Shown here: positions 36,656 through 45,469 of the stretch, in pieces | How the letters are laid out: every line of letters begins with the position of its first letter | Position numbering within the stretch: the first letter of the stretch is position 1 | Made by a program: the position numbers and the translations under genes | NCBI RefSeq assembly: GCF_000025005.1 | Contig: NC_013525.1 | Location: forward strand, 434,001 to 498,000 | Direction: 5' to 3' | DNA: 64,000 nucleotides | DNA from: Thermobaculum terrenum ATCC BAA-798 | GTDB lineage: Bacteria; Chloroflexota; Chloroflexia; Thermobaculales; Thermobaculaceae | Notes under the pieces: generated by a model | Database searches by the model: none | Seen by the model: the letters and a program-made list of their open reading frames with translations, nothing else | Told to the model about the DNA's origin: nothing

Positions 36656-36675
36656 TCGCTATCTAGGAGGACTAG

Positions 36676-38802
36676 ATGGATTATCTTGTGATATCGGACA
36701 ATCATACCTTCATGGTGTGTGAGTTCTCCGGTGATATCCTTCAAAACGATAAACCTAATGGGCTCTACTACAGAGACACCCGCTACCTAAGCCTATTGCA
36801 TATGTACCTTGCAGGGCAGAGCCTGGACGTGCTAAGCCACGATGACGACACCACTTATCAGGCCAATATCATTCTCACGAACCGCCGCTTTGAAGATGAG
36901 GATGGTACAAGGATACCTGCTGGTACTTTGACAGTTAGCAGGTCTTATGCAGTGCATGGTTCGTTGTCGCAGAGGCTTGTCCTGCAGAATTTCAACAACT
37001 TCCAGGTGCGGACAGTGCTGGCTATGGACCTGGCTGCAGATTTTATGGATATGTTTGAGGTCCGTGGCATTGCCTCAGGACAGCGCGGCGAGCTCTTAGA
37101 TCCTCATATAGAAGGTAATACGGTAGTTTTGACTTATCTGGGGCAGGATGGTGTTACTAGGAAGCTGTACATCTTCTTTGCCATCTCGCCCTCTCGTGTG
37201 CACACACAGGACTCTGGTGGTACCCATGTGGTGAGAGCTGAGTGGGATGTGGACCTCACCCCTCAGGGCACTATGGATATAGAGATGATCTTTGAGCCGG
37301 TTGAGTCGGAGCCAGTGGAGGTCCGTAGGCACGCCCACGAAGGGGCCAAAGTTTACAATCTCATCCTCAGGAGGCAGAGGCACGAGACGGAGTCTTGGCT
37401 CGATGGTAGCACCAAGTTCTTCACAGATAATGTCGATCTAAACAACCTCATTGAGAGAAGCACTTTAGATATCAAAGCGCTTACGGGCGAGTATCCCACA
37501 GGTAGGGCAATTCATGCGGGCATACCATGGTTCGCGGTGCCCTTCGGGCGTGACTCTATCATCACTAGCATGCAGACTTTACCCCTGAACCCAGACCTAG
37601 CTATAGCTACGCTCAGGTTCCTGGCAAAGTACCAGGGGAAGGAGGATGATCCCTGGAGAGATGAGGAGCCCGGCAAGATCATGCATGAGATGCGGTTTGG
37701 GGAACTTGCAAACAGGAAGCTGATCCCGCATACCCCTTATTATGGCAGTGTGGATGCTACTCCACTGTTCGTGATGCTGTTTGCTCAGGTTGTGAGGTGG
37801 ACCGGCGATAGGGCTCTCTATTCAGAACTTCTGCCCTCTGTCATGAGAGCTTTGGAATGGATTGATAGATGGGGAGATCTTGATGGCGATGGCTTCCTGG
37901 AGTACAAAACTAGATCCGAGCTAGGCATCAGGAACCAGGGATGGAAAGATTCCCAGGATTCTATTCTATACCCGGATGGGAGCTTGGTCTCTCCACCTAT
38001 AGCGCTCGTAGAGGTGCAAGCTTACGCGTACGCTGCCAAGCTATGGCTATCTCAGCTTGTAGCCGAGATGGGAGATCAGGAGCTAGCCAATAGGTTGGCA
38101 TCTGAGGCAGCTAATCTGAAGGAAGCCTTCAACAAGCACTTCTGGGTATCGGAGGCTAGCTTCTTTGCGCAAGGGCTGGATGACAGAAAAGTGCCTATCA
38201 AAGACATAACAAGCAATCCTGGTCATGCCCTGATGTGTGATATAGTCGATGCTGAGCTGCTGCCTGCCTTCGTGCATAGGCTCATGCAGCCAGATATGCT
38301 TTCCGGGTGGGGGATCAGGACACGTAGCTTGCATGATCCTAATTTTAACCCCGTGAGCTATCACAACGGCAGTGTTTGGCCTCACGATAACTCTCTGATA
38401 ATATATGGTCTTTATAAGAATGGTTTCAGGGATGAGGCCAACGAAGTCTCCTATCAGATATTGGAGGCCTCTCGGTACTTCAGACTCAATAGGCTCCCTG
38501 AGCTAATGTGTGGCTTTCAGAGAGATGAAGATAACCTGAGGAGACCTGCGGAATATCCAGTCAGCTGTAGTCCCCAGGCATGGGCTGCAGGCACAGTCTT
38601 CATGATGTTGCGCAGCATGCTGGGCATCGAGGCTGATGGCCTGAACCATACTCTGAGGCTTAGTCCTAGCTTGCCAGCCTGGATAGAGAGCATAGAGGTA
38701 TCAAACCTTCGAGTGGCACATGAAAGAGTGCACTTTGCTGTTAGCAGAGATGGAGAAGTTGAAGTAATATCTAGGGGAGACATAACTATCCTAGTAGAGT
38801 AA
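36676..38802 (+). CDS. Amylo-alpha-1,6-glucosidase-like (glycogen debranching-type) enzyme
   Basis: The 708-residue protein starts with the GDE_N_bis-type domain (MDYLVISDNHTFMV, then GLYYRDTRYLS) and continues with an (alpha/alpha)6 barrel containing the active-site region IPWFAVPFGRDS near residue 290 and W-P-H-D-N-S near 570. Proteins of this type trim alpha-1,6 or other alpha-glucosidic bonds; many are uncharacterised. AGGAGG precedes the ATG. The APH-like kinase follows within 30 bases. Confidence 0.85.
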   Translation: MDYLVISDNHTFMVCEFSGDILQNDKPNGLYYRDTRYLSLLHMYLAGQSLDVLSHDDDTTYQANIILTNRRFEDEDGTRIPAGTLTVSRSYAVHGSLSQRLVLQNFNNFQVRTVLAMDLAADFMDMFEVRGIASGQRGELLDPHIEGNTVVLTYLGQDGVTRKLYIFFAISPSRVHTQDSGGTHVVRAEWDVDLTPQGTMDIEMIFEPVESEPVEVRRHAHEGAKVYNLILRRQRHETESWLDGSTKFFTDNVDLNNLIERSTLDIKALTGEYPTGRAIHAGIPWFAVPFGRDSIITSMQTLPLNPDLAIATLRFLAKYQGKEDDPWRDEEPGKIMHEMRFGELANRKLIPHTPYYGSVDATPLFVMLFAQVVRWTGDRALYSELLPSVMRALEWIDRWGDLDGDGFLEYKTRSELGIRNQGWKDSQDSILYPDGSLVSPPIALVEVQAYAYAAKLWLSQLVAEMGDQELANRLASEAANLKEAFNKHFWVSEASFFAQGLDDRKVPIKDITSNPGHALMCDIVDAELLPAFVHRLMQPDMLSGWGIRTRSLHDPNFNPVSYHNGSVWPHDNSLIIYGLYKNGFRDEANEVSYQILEASRYFRLNRLPELMCGFQRDEDNLRRPAEYPVSCSPQAWAAGTVFMMLRSMLGIEADGLNHTLRLSPSLPAWIESIEVSNLRVAHERVHFAVSRDGEVEVISRGDITILVE

Positions 38803-38828
38803 ACATACTTCTTGATGGGGTGATACCA

Positions 38829-39836
38829 GTGTACACCGAAGTTCCTACCGGCCCTAAGATTACCCTCAGTGACCAGGATCTGGCGGTTATCGCCCAAAAC
38901 TATGGATTGGGGGCAATTCTAGATAAGAAGCTGCTGAACGGGGCCGTGAACACTATTGTGCTCTTGAAGACCTCTCAGGGAGCATTCGTAGCTAGAGCCC
39001 ATAGACCATGGACCACAGCTGAGCGTCTAGAAAGCGTACACACCGTGATGCAGTCGCTTAAGGATAGGGGATTTCCCGTCCCCAAGGTCGGTAGGACTTT
39101 GGACGATAGAACCTGGATACAGATCAGAGATAGGCTGGTCGAGCTGCAAGAGTATATCCCCCACGATGCATGTATAGACAGCTGGGACCTTTATATGCAC
39201 TCCTTCGAGATCTTGGCGAAGATGCATGAGTATCTACTTACGCTTCATGTAGACCATCTATTCCCCCCACTGGTTAGCACTTACGTTACCCCTGAGCAAG
39301 CTCTCAAGATGCTGGAAGACACTGATGCTATATGCGTTGAGAAGGCAAGGGAGTTGGGCGCGGAGGACGCCCTGCATATCAGGCAACAGGCTAGAGATAT
39401 CCTGGAGGCCCTCGATCGTGAGTGGAAGGGCTATGCAGATAGGCTACCACGACAGGTAGTACATGGCGATTATGGCTGGAGCAATGTCCTGGTAAAGGGT
39501 GGTAGGATAGTAGGTATCATAGATTTCGATTTCATGGCTGAGCGTGAGCGCGTTTTTGAGGTAGCTTACAGTCTATATTGGGCTTTTGACCGCCTAGAAG
39601 GAGACAACTGGCAAAATGGCTTTTTCCCGAGGGTAGGCAGGCTTGTGGACCGCTACAACTACTTATCAAGATGGCCACTTCTGGACGTGGAAATCAGTGT
39701 GCTGCCATATGAGATGGCAAGGGTCCCACTTTATTGGATAGCCGAAGCTGGATATACTCCAGACCCGATAGGTCAGATAATGTTATATTCAAGGCATCTA
39801 CCCAAGGCCAGAAAGCTTCTGGAGCTTGCAGGCTGA
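38829..39836 (+). CDS. APH-family phosphotransferase (homoserine kinase type II / maltokinase-like fold)
   Basis: The protein (about 335 residues) has the kinase catalytic loop VVHGDYGWSNVLV near residue 210 and the metal-binding DFD in IIDFDF near 230. The GTG at 38829 is preferred over 38820 because GGGG lies about 9 bases upstream. Family members phosphorylate small alcohols including homoserine, choline, sugars and aminoglycosides. Position after the glucosidase suggests a sugar or aminotransferase-linked substrate, but this is an inference. Confidence 0.75.
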   Translation: MYTEVPTGPKITLSDQDLAVIAQNYGLGAILDKKLLNGAVNTIVLLKTSQGAFVARAHRPWTTAERLESVHTVMQSLKDRGFPVPKVGRTLDDRTWIQIRDRLVELQEYIPHDACIDSWDLYMHSFEILAKMHEYLLTLHVDHLFPPLVSTYVTPEQALKMLEDTDAICVEKARELGAEDALHIRQQARDILEALDREWKGYADRLPRQVVHGDYGWSNVLVKGGRIVGIIDFDFMAERERVFEVAYSLYWAFDRLEGDNWQNGFFPRVGRLVDRYNYLSRWPLLDVEISVLPYEMARVPLYWIAEAGYTPDPIGQIMLYSRHLPKARKLLELAG

Positions 39837-39857
39837 TTTTAATCCGGAGGTTTGATC

Positions 39858-41039
39858 GTGCGTCTGAAGCGTAGGACCAGTTATAAGGCTGAGACGTTCA
39901 CTGAGAGCGTCATTCGGGAGATGACCCGCAGGGTAATAGATAAGCACGGAGCTAATGGCATCAACCTAGCGCAAGGCTACCCAGACTTCCCAGCCCCCCA
40001 GGAGATTAAGGACGCCGCTTGCAGAGCAATTCAAGAGGATATTAACCAGTACGCTATAACCTGGGGCGCGCGCAATTTCAGGGAGGCCATTGCACAGAAG
40101 ACCAAGAAGTTCCTCGGGGTGGATGTTGATCCCGAGACGGAGATAACGGTATGTTGTGGTGCTACCGAGGGCATGATATCTGCCCTAATGGCCACGCTTA
40201 ATCCCGACGATGAGGTTATAATCTTCTCACCTTTCTATGAGAATTATGGTCCTGACTGCATCTTGTCTGGTGCTCAGCCTAAGTATATCTCTCTGAATCC
40301 TCCGGATTGGTCCTTCGATCGCGACGAGTTAGTGTCTTTGTTTGGACCTCGGACAAGGGGAATAATTATCAATACTCCTCATAATCCTCTTGGGAAGGTG
40401 TACAGCAAGGATGAGCTCGAGTTCATAGCTGCGCTATGTCAGGAACACGATGTGCTGGTTTTTACAGACGAGATATATGAGCATATAGTCTACGATGATA
40501 GCGAACACATCTCGATGATGACCATTGAGGGGATGAGAGACAGAACCATAGTCGTAAATGGCCTTAGTAAGACCTATAGTGTAACCGGATGGAGAGTGGG
40601 ATACGTTATAGCACCACCCGACATAACTATAGCCATCAGGAAGGTACATGATTTTCTCACTGTAGGTGCAGCAGCACCTCTTCAGGAAGCAGGTGTTGTA
40701 GCCATGCAGATGCCTGATGAGTACTATATCAAGATGCGCCAAGAGTATCAGGAGAGGCGGGATCTACTCTACCAAGGACTAGTAGACATAGGTTTCGTGG
40801 CCTATAAGCCTAAAGGCGCTTACTATATTATGGCAGAGATCGAGAAGTTCGGCCTGGGTGATGATGTAGAATTTGCCAATCACCTTATTGATGACTACGG
40901 AGTAGCAGTTGTCCCGGGTTCCAGCTTCTATCATAACCCGGAGCTTGGGAGAGGGCTAGTCAGGTTTGCTTTCCCCAAGCGGATAGAGACAATAGCTAAG
41001 GCTGTCGAGAGATTATCACCTCTAGGTAAACTACTATAA
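39858..41039 (+). CDS. Class I/II pyridoxal-phosphate aminotransferase
   Basis: The 393-residue protein has the fold-type I features NTPHNPLGKV near residue 170, the aspartate in VFTDEIYEH near 200, and the Schiff-base lysine in NGLSKTYSVTGWR near 235. It resembles aspartate/kynurenine-type aminotransferases. The start is GTG 39858 with CGGAGG 7 bases upstream. A strong hairpin terminator follows the stop codon. Confidence 0.9.
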   Translation: MRLKRRTSYKAETFTESVIREMTRRVIDKHGANGINLAQGYPDFPAPQEIKDAACRAIQEDINQYAITWGARNFREAIAQKTKKFLGVDVDPETEITVCCGATEGMISALMATLNPDDEVIIFSPFYENYGPDCILSGAQPKYISLNPPDWSFDRDELVSLFGPRTRGIIINTPHNPLGKVYSKDELEFIAALCQEHDVLVFTDEIYEHIVYDDSEHISMMTIEGMRDRTIVVNGLSKTYSVTGWRVGYVIAPPDITIAIRKVHDFLTVGAAAPLQEAGVVAMQMPDEYYIKMRQEYQERRDLLYQGLVDIGFVAYKPKGAYYIMAEIEKFGLGDDVEFANHLIDDYGVAVVPGSSFYHNPELGRGLVRFAFPKRIETIAKAVERLSPLGKLL

Positions 41040-41063
41040 AGAACCAGAAATTCTAACTAAAAC

Positions 41064-41094
41064 AAATTAGGGAGGACTTGGTCCTCCCTAATTT
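41064..41094. terminator. Strong bidirectional terminator between aminotransferase and NlpC genes
   Basis: A 13-14 base perfect stem (AAATTAGGGAGGAC with its complement) with a 3-base loop ends in ATTTT on the plus strand and AATTTGTTTT on the minus strand. It serves both convergent genes. Confidence 0.9.
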
Positions 41095-41119
41095 TGTAGC
41101 CCTCTGGATCCGCCGAGCT

Positions 41120-41818
41120 CTAGTTGACGAGCCTGCGAGCTCCGAACCAGCGATACCGCCAGTAGCTATCGTAGATGTAGCTCCAGTGGACTCCAGTTTG
41201 AGGCGTCCCCGAGTCTATCATCCAGCCATTGCCTACGTATATGCCAGCATGAGATAGACCTCTCCAGAAAGTGTTCTGGAAGAACACCAGATCGCCAGGG
41301 CGTAGGTTGCTGCGGGATACACCCCACCCCATGCTGTACTGGCCCCACAGGCTTTCAGGTATCCATATACCGTTGAGCCTGTATACCCACTGGGTAAAGC
41401 CAACGCAACTGAAGCCCTCAGCAGGAGTGTTGCCATAGTAGGCATACCTGTAACCTACATAGCGCTTGGCTGTGTTGGCTATGGCCTGTCCCTTGCTGCT
41501 GTAATAGTAGCTGGTGGTTCTAACAGTGCTACCGGAGCGCAGGTAATATCCATGAACATACCCTACTGTGCCGCTCCATCGGACCTTGTACCAATACCTA
41601 TTATAGGGACCGGAAAGCACATACACCCTTCCGCCGTAGGGGATCACACGCTTTACGTAGTAATAGGTGCTCGGGCCGGATCGCAGATTAAGGTTTGCAG
41701 TAGTGGTGGCATAAGAGCCAGGTCTCACATAGGCAGCTTCGCTAGTTGGCGATACGAAGCTTAAGCTCACAAAGGCTACTACCAGGGCAAGAAACAGCCC
41801 CAAAATTTTCCTGATCAC
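41120..41818 (-). CDS. Secreted NlpC/P60 peptidoglycan hydrolase with SH3b domain
   Basis: A Sec signal peptide (about residues 1-29) precedes an SH3b domain (about 35-100, with NLRSGPSTYY) and an NlpC/P60 domain with Cys138 in SCVGF and His190 in SHAGIYVG. It cuts stem-peptide bonds in the cell wall. The frame also starts at ATG 41824, but GTG 41818 is favoured because GGAGGG lies 6 bases upstream, while it would touch the ATG directly. It has a promoter at 42047-42075 and a 220-nt leader. Confidence 0.88.
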   Translation of the reverse strand: MIRKILGLFLALVVAFVSLSFVSPTSEAAYVRPGSYATTTANLNLRSGPSTYYYVKRVIPYGGRVYVLSGPYNRYWYKVRWSGTVGYVHGYYLRSGSTVRTTSYYYSSKGQAIANTAKRYVGYRYAYYGNTPAEGFSCVGFTQWVYRLNGIWIPESLWGQYSMGWGVSRSNLRPGDLVFFQNTFWRGLSHAGIYVGNGWMIDSGTPQTGVHWSYIYDSYWRYRWFGARRLVN

Positions 41819-42046
41819 AGACATCCCTCCGATTTCTCGCTGTTTTGTTCCATCCCCTAGCCTGGTGGTGAGTGTGGTGAGTGCAGGTCAGGGGGACCTG
41901 TTTAGAAATAAACTTCTTACGATCTCTAGCTCATCTCTCCGTTTTCCGTATATCCATACCTCCTACTACATAAACCAACGGCCGGGATGAACTATATGGA
42001 TAAAGACGCTTCGGATTACTTGTGACAATCTTCACAAGCTGGGTAA

Positions 42047-42075
42047 AGAGTATCATCTCATAAGTCGGCTGTCAA
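42047..42075 (-). promoter_or_regulatory. Sigma-70 promoter for the NlpC/P60 gene
   Basis: On the minus strand TTGACA (42070-42075) and TACTCT (42047-42052) are 17 bases apart. Transcription near 42040 would give a leader of about 220 nt. That leader contains a hairpin at its start (CTTGTGA with TCACAAG), another near 41890 (CAGGTC with GACCTG), and no gene I can support. Confidence 0.65.
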
Positions 42076-42156
42076 TAATTTCTGGCCTCTTATTTGGTCA
42101 CAAAAATGTTAATAATAGGTTAACCGCGTTCAGTGTAGCTGACCAGCTTCTATTAC

Positions 42157-42175
42157 GGGAATAGGAAAATGGTAC
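42157..42175 (+). repeat. 19-bp exact repeat, copy 1
   Basis: GGGAATAGGAAAATGGTAC occurs here and again at 50560-50578. This copy lies about 82 bases upstream of the -35 of the NlpC promoter, between it and the non-coding RNA terminator. Apart from this repeat I see nothing in 42076-42369. Confidence 0.75.
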
Positions 42176-42369
42176 TAATTTGGACCTCTAACTAAGGATG
42201 AATGACCACACCCACAGACAGAATCGATCTATCAATTGGGAATGTAGGTGAGTGGCGCTGCATACATGCCTGTTGTTTACGAATATCGGTGAATTCAGTT
42301 GACGGGTAAGGCTATGTCTTGAAATATAAGGTTGAGTGGAAGTCTCATTTAGGAGACTCTTTAAATAAA

Positions 42370-42621
42370 ACAAAAAACAAGGCTTGGATCTGAGGATCCA
42401 AGCCTCGAGTGTTCCCACACTCATTACACCTCCGTCTGGAGGCCCTGGAGCCGATTACGCCCCAGTACTACCTAAGGGTTCCGTTTAGCCCTTCACGGGC
42501 GTTAACTGTCAACTTGGAACCTCACCTCCAAGACGTGGAGATTAATCTTGAGAGGATAGAGCCTCATGCTTTTGTCCTCCTCTCTAGTTGCTGGAGAACC
42601 TTTCGGCTCCCCGCCTCTCGT
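42370..42621 (-). ncRNA. Unassigned structured non-coding RNA (~250 nt) with own promoter and terminator
   Basis: A promoter (42628-42656) predicts a start near 42621 and an intrinsic terminator ends it near 42370. Between them there is no coding pattern but dense secondary structure: a long-range closing stem (42604-42617 with 42439-42453, 12 pairs), a 7-pair hairpin GAGAGGA/TCCTCTC (42550-42584), GGTTCC/GGAACC (42477-42521) with an inner GCCC/GGGC, CCTCC/GGAGG (42429-42442), and GAGTGT/ACACTC (42407-42422). I do not find the hallmarks of SRP RNA, RNase P, tmRNA or the riboswitches I know. 6S-like or a new family is possible. Confidence 0.7.
42381..42404 (-). terminator. Intrinsic terminator of the non-coding RNA
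   Basis: On the minus strand GGCTTGGATC pairs perfectly with GATCCAAGCC around a 4-base loop, followed by TTGTTTTTTGTTTTATTT. There is no T run on the plus-strand side, so direction is clear. Confidence 0.9.
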
Positions 42622-42627
42622 ACCCTG

Positions 42628-42656
42628 AGCTTAACAAAATAAGTGATTAATGTCAA
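42628..42656 (-). promoter_or_regulatory. Sigma-70 promoter of the non-coding RNA
   Basis: On the minus strand TTGACA (42651-42656) and TAAGCT (42628-42633) are separated by exactly 17 bases. The predicted start, an A at 42621, falls just before the first paired bases of the RNA's closing stem. Confidence 0.7.
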
Positions 42657-42683
42657 GTACCTGTGAGATCAATTTCTCGAAAA

Positions 42684-43154
42684 TCAGTCAATCGTTGTCT
42701 GTCTTCTAAGTATCTCTCGAGAGTCCAGCATTATGGTTACAGGGCCATCATTCACTAGCTCTACTTCCATATGTGCCCCGAATCGTCCGGTCTGGACCTC
42801 AAACCCCATATCTCTAAAGCAGCTTACCATGCAGTCTATGAACGCGCTTGCCCTGTCGGGAGGGGCAGCTTCGATGAAGCTTGGCCTCCTGCCTTTGCGT
42901 GCGTCAGCAAGTAGCGTAAATTGTGAGACGACAAGAATGGCTGCGCCTACCTGCAGGGCAGACAAGTTCATCTTCCCCTGCTCATCCTCAAATATCCGCA
43001 GGTTAGCGACCTTCTCCGCCATTGGAGCTATGACTTCGGGGTCATCATCCTGAGCGATACCTACGAACAGCAGGAGACCTCTATCTATCTTTGCTACACG
43101 AGATCCATCAACACGGACCTCGGCTCTGCTCACTCTTTGCAGAAGAATCTTCAT
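42684..43154 (-). CDS. dtd: D-aminoacyl-tRNA deacylase
   Basis: The 156-residue protein matches Dtd along its length, with the catalytic motifs SQFTLLAD near residue 78 and NDGPVT near 137. It removes D-amino acids (and glycine from tRNA-Ala) mischarged onto tRNA. It is preceded on the same strand by the DUF2171 gene (45-base gap) and followed by the non-coding RNA promoter. Confidence 0.95.
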   Translation of the reverse strand: MKILLQRVSRAEVRVDGSRVAKIDRGLLLFVGIAQDDDPEVIAPMAEKVANLRIFEDEQGKMNLSALQVGAAILVVSQFTLLADARKGRRPSFIEAAPPDRASAFIDCMVSCFRDMGFEVQTGRFGAHMEVELVNDGPVTIMLDSREILRRQTTID

Positions 43155-43199
43155 AAGTAAAAACTAACAACCACCAACGAGAATATTAGAGAAGCTCTA

Positions 43200-43505
43200 T
43201 TATTGGCCTATCCATGAAGGCTTTGTATGCCAAGCTGGATTCTTGTGTACAGTCTGGGCATCAGCCTTAATCTTGACGTTGTTACCAGATACATCTACGA
43301 TCTCGCGGAATGGTATGTAAAGGGTCTCCTTGCTGAACAACCCTCCGCTTCTGACCTCTATGCAACTCTCCTCGTCGCTGTATGCGGACGACATACCAGA
43401 AGCTGCTCCGTACCAGATGTTCTTGATCTTGCCCAACTTTTGGCCATCCGAGGATAGAACTTCCATGCCTTCTCTTATCTGGTCAATTACTCCTCCCTGC
43501 GACAT
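43200..43505 (-). CDS. DUF2171 / PRC-barrel-like small protein
   Basis: The open frame runs to 43595, but ATG 43505 with CGGAGG 8 bases upstream gives a better start and a 101-residue product. It begins with I-R-E-G-M-E-V-L-S-S-D-G-Q-K-L-G-K-I, typical of the beta-barrel DUF2171 family, and has a later strand LYIPFREIVDV. The family's role is unknown; PRC barrels often mediate protein contacts. It is divergent from argS. Confidence 0.65.
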   Translation of the reverse strand: MSQGGVIDQIREGMEVLSSDGQKLGKIKNIWYGAASGMSSAYSDEESCIEVRSGGLFSKETLYIPFREIVDVSGNNVKIKADAQTVHKNPAWHTKPSWIGQ

Positions 43506-43659
43506 GTACGTACCCTCCGGGTAAAATTTATGTACACCTACCCATAATAATACGCAGCACGCTCTATGCCAAGAGTCTTTAGTATTCTGGATCACTTAGG
43601 ATGGCTTACCTTATAATCTGAGAGTCGTAATGAAAGTACAGGTTTGGAGATAGTTGTAG

Positions 43660-45465
43660 GTGTTACAGCAGGAGATAAGTCAGGCCAAAGAGGCAATCAG
43701 GGAAGCAATAGCACAGCTGGGCCTACCCCAGCCTGAAAATATAGATCTTAGGCAGATACCTTTCTCTGGGCAATGGGGATTAGCCACCTCGGTGTGTCAT
43801 CAGCTGGCCAGGAATGAGGTTCAAGTAGATATCCCTGAGGGATTATCCAAGAAGGAAGCTCGTAAGTTGCTGGAGGCAGCTTCCCGTGAGAGGGCGCAAT
43901 CGCTGGCCGAATCGATAGCCAACTACCTGTCCCGAAAGGGTATATTTGCGGATGTTCAGGCCCAGAATGGGTATGTAAACATGTTCTTTGAGCCCTCAGA
44001 CGTAGCCTTGAGGTTACTTGCTACAGTGCACGAGCAGGGGGATAGTTACGGGCGAGGCAATCCGAAATCTGAGACCGTGATGGTAGAGTACGGCCAGCCT
44101 AACACTCACAAGCAGTTCCATATAGGTCATCTGAGGAACACTGCTCTAGGAGACTCCATAGCACGTATACTGGATTTTGCAGGCTATCGAAAGGTGCTTA
44201 AGGCGTCTTATATAGGTGATATAGGCGCTCACGTTATCAAGTGGCTATGGGGCTACAATAAGTGGCACAGTGGCGAACAGCCTCCTGCAGACCCTTATAA
44301 GATCGGCCCATGGTTGGAAAGTATATACGTAGAGGCCAACAGTGCCATAGAGTCCAATCCCGATTATCAGCGTGAGTACAGAGATCTCTTTGCACGCTGG
44401 GACAGAAGGGACCCAGAGGTAGTAGAGCTCTGGAGGCGAACGCGTGAGTGGAGCCTGAATTATTTCCGCAGGATATTTAAAGAATTGGACGTAAACTTCG
44501 ATGTTTGGTTCTACGAGAGTGACTTCGAGGAGCCTGGCAAGAAGATTGTGCAGGACCTTCTGAACAAGGGGGTTGCCGAGATAGATGAGGGCGCTCCTAT
44601 TGTAAGAATTGATCAGAAACTTGGGTTAGAAAAGGAGACCTACAGGACCATTGTCCTCCAGCGCAGCGACGGCACATCTCTATATCAAACGAAAGAGCTT
44701 GCTTTGACCCGTACGAAGTTCGATGAATACAAGGTCGATCGTATACTGAATGTGGTAGATGTCAGACAGACGCTTTACTTCCAGCAGGTGTTCAAGGTGC
44801 TAGAGCTGTTAGGTTATGAGCAGGCACGTAACAGCCAGCACATACCGTACGAGCTGGTTTCTCTACCGACGGGTCCCATGTCCTCGCGTGAGGGCACGAC
44901 TGTGGGGTATGACGAGTTCGCCACAGAGATGTACGAGAGGGCGCTCGAGGTGGTTCGCGAGAAGAATCCTGAGATGCCTCAAGAGCAGCAGGAAAGGATA
45001 GCCCGCATAGTAAGTATGGGCTCCATGAAGTTTGGGATGCTCAACCGCGACAATACTCGAGTGCTGGTCTTTGATAAGGAAGAAGCCTTGGATTTTGATG
45101 GCTTTAGTGCACCATATGTTCAGTATGCTCATGCGAGAGCCTGTCGAATACTCGAGAAAGCTCCTGACATAGATTGGGAAAACCTCAGAATAGGGGAGCT
45201 GTCGACCGTGGAAACCAACTTGCTTGAGATGATCTCGCGTTTGAACGAGAGCGTGGAGCGGGCTGCCAGGGAGTACAAGCCTCTGCATGTTGTTAACTAT
45301 GTGTACGAGCTTGCTAAGACTTTCAATGAGTTCTATAGAGTTTCCCCTGTTTTGAGAGCAGAGGAGGAAGTACGCAATTTCAGGCTAGCCGTGGTATATG
45401 CTACCAAAGTGTGTCTAGCAAACTCCTTGTACTTGCTTGGTATAGAAGCTCCTGAGGTCATGTAG
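43660..45465 (+). CDS. argS: Arginyl-tRNA synthetase
   Basis: The 601-residue class I synthetase has the N-terminal Add-1 domain, the HIGH motif as HIGHLRN near residue 158, the ArgS-type KMSKS counterpart SSREGTTV near 408, and the DALR anticodon-binding domain at the end. It charges tRNA-Arg. The start is GTG with GGAG 12 bases upstream; a TATAAT lies at 43612-43617. The ArcA-like gene follows after 4 bases. Confidence 0.95.
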   Translation: MLQQEISQAKEAIREAIAQLGLPQPENIDLRQIPFSGQWGLATSVCHQLARNEVQVDIPEGLSKKEARKLLEAASRERAQSLAESIANYLSRKGIFADVQAQNGYVNMFFEPSDVALRLLATVHEQGDSYGRGNPKSETVMVEYGQPNTHKQFHIGHLRNTALGDSIARILDFAGYRKVLKASYIGDIGAHVIKWLWGYNKWHSGEQPPADPYKIGPWLESIYVEANSAIESNPDYQREYRDLFARWDRRDPEVVELWRRTREWSLNYFRRIFKELDVNFDVWFYESDFEEPGKKIVQDLLNKGVAEIDEGAPIVRIDQKLGLEKETYRTIVLQRSDGTSLYQTKELALTRTKFDEYKVDRILNVVDVRQTLYFQQVFKVLELLGYEQARNSQHIPYELVSLPTGPMSSREGTTVGYDEFATEMYERALEVVREKNPEMPQEQQERIARIVSMGSMKFGMLNRDNTRVLVFDKEEALDFDGFSAPYVQYAHARACRILEKAPDIDWENLRIGELSTVETNLLEMISRLNESVERAAREYKPLHVVNYVYELAKTFNEFYRVSPVLRAEEEVRNFRLAVVYATKVCLANSLYLLGIEAPEVM

Positions 45466-45469
45466 CTAG

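Noticed and set aside
42188-42424. 78-residue open frame on the minus strand
   Set aside because: It overlaps the non-coding RNA terminator, has no ribosome binding site, and its composition is not protein-like compared with neighbours.
42370-42621. Assignment of the RNA as SRP, RNase P, tmRNA or a known riboswitch
   Set aside because: Diagnostic motifs (GGAA-loop domain IV, P4 helix, tRNA-like ends, ydaO, M-box, glycine or cobalamin consensus) were looked for by eye and not found. 6S RNA is not excluded.
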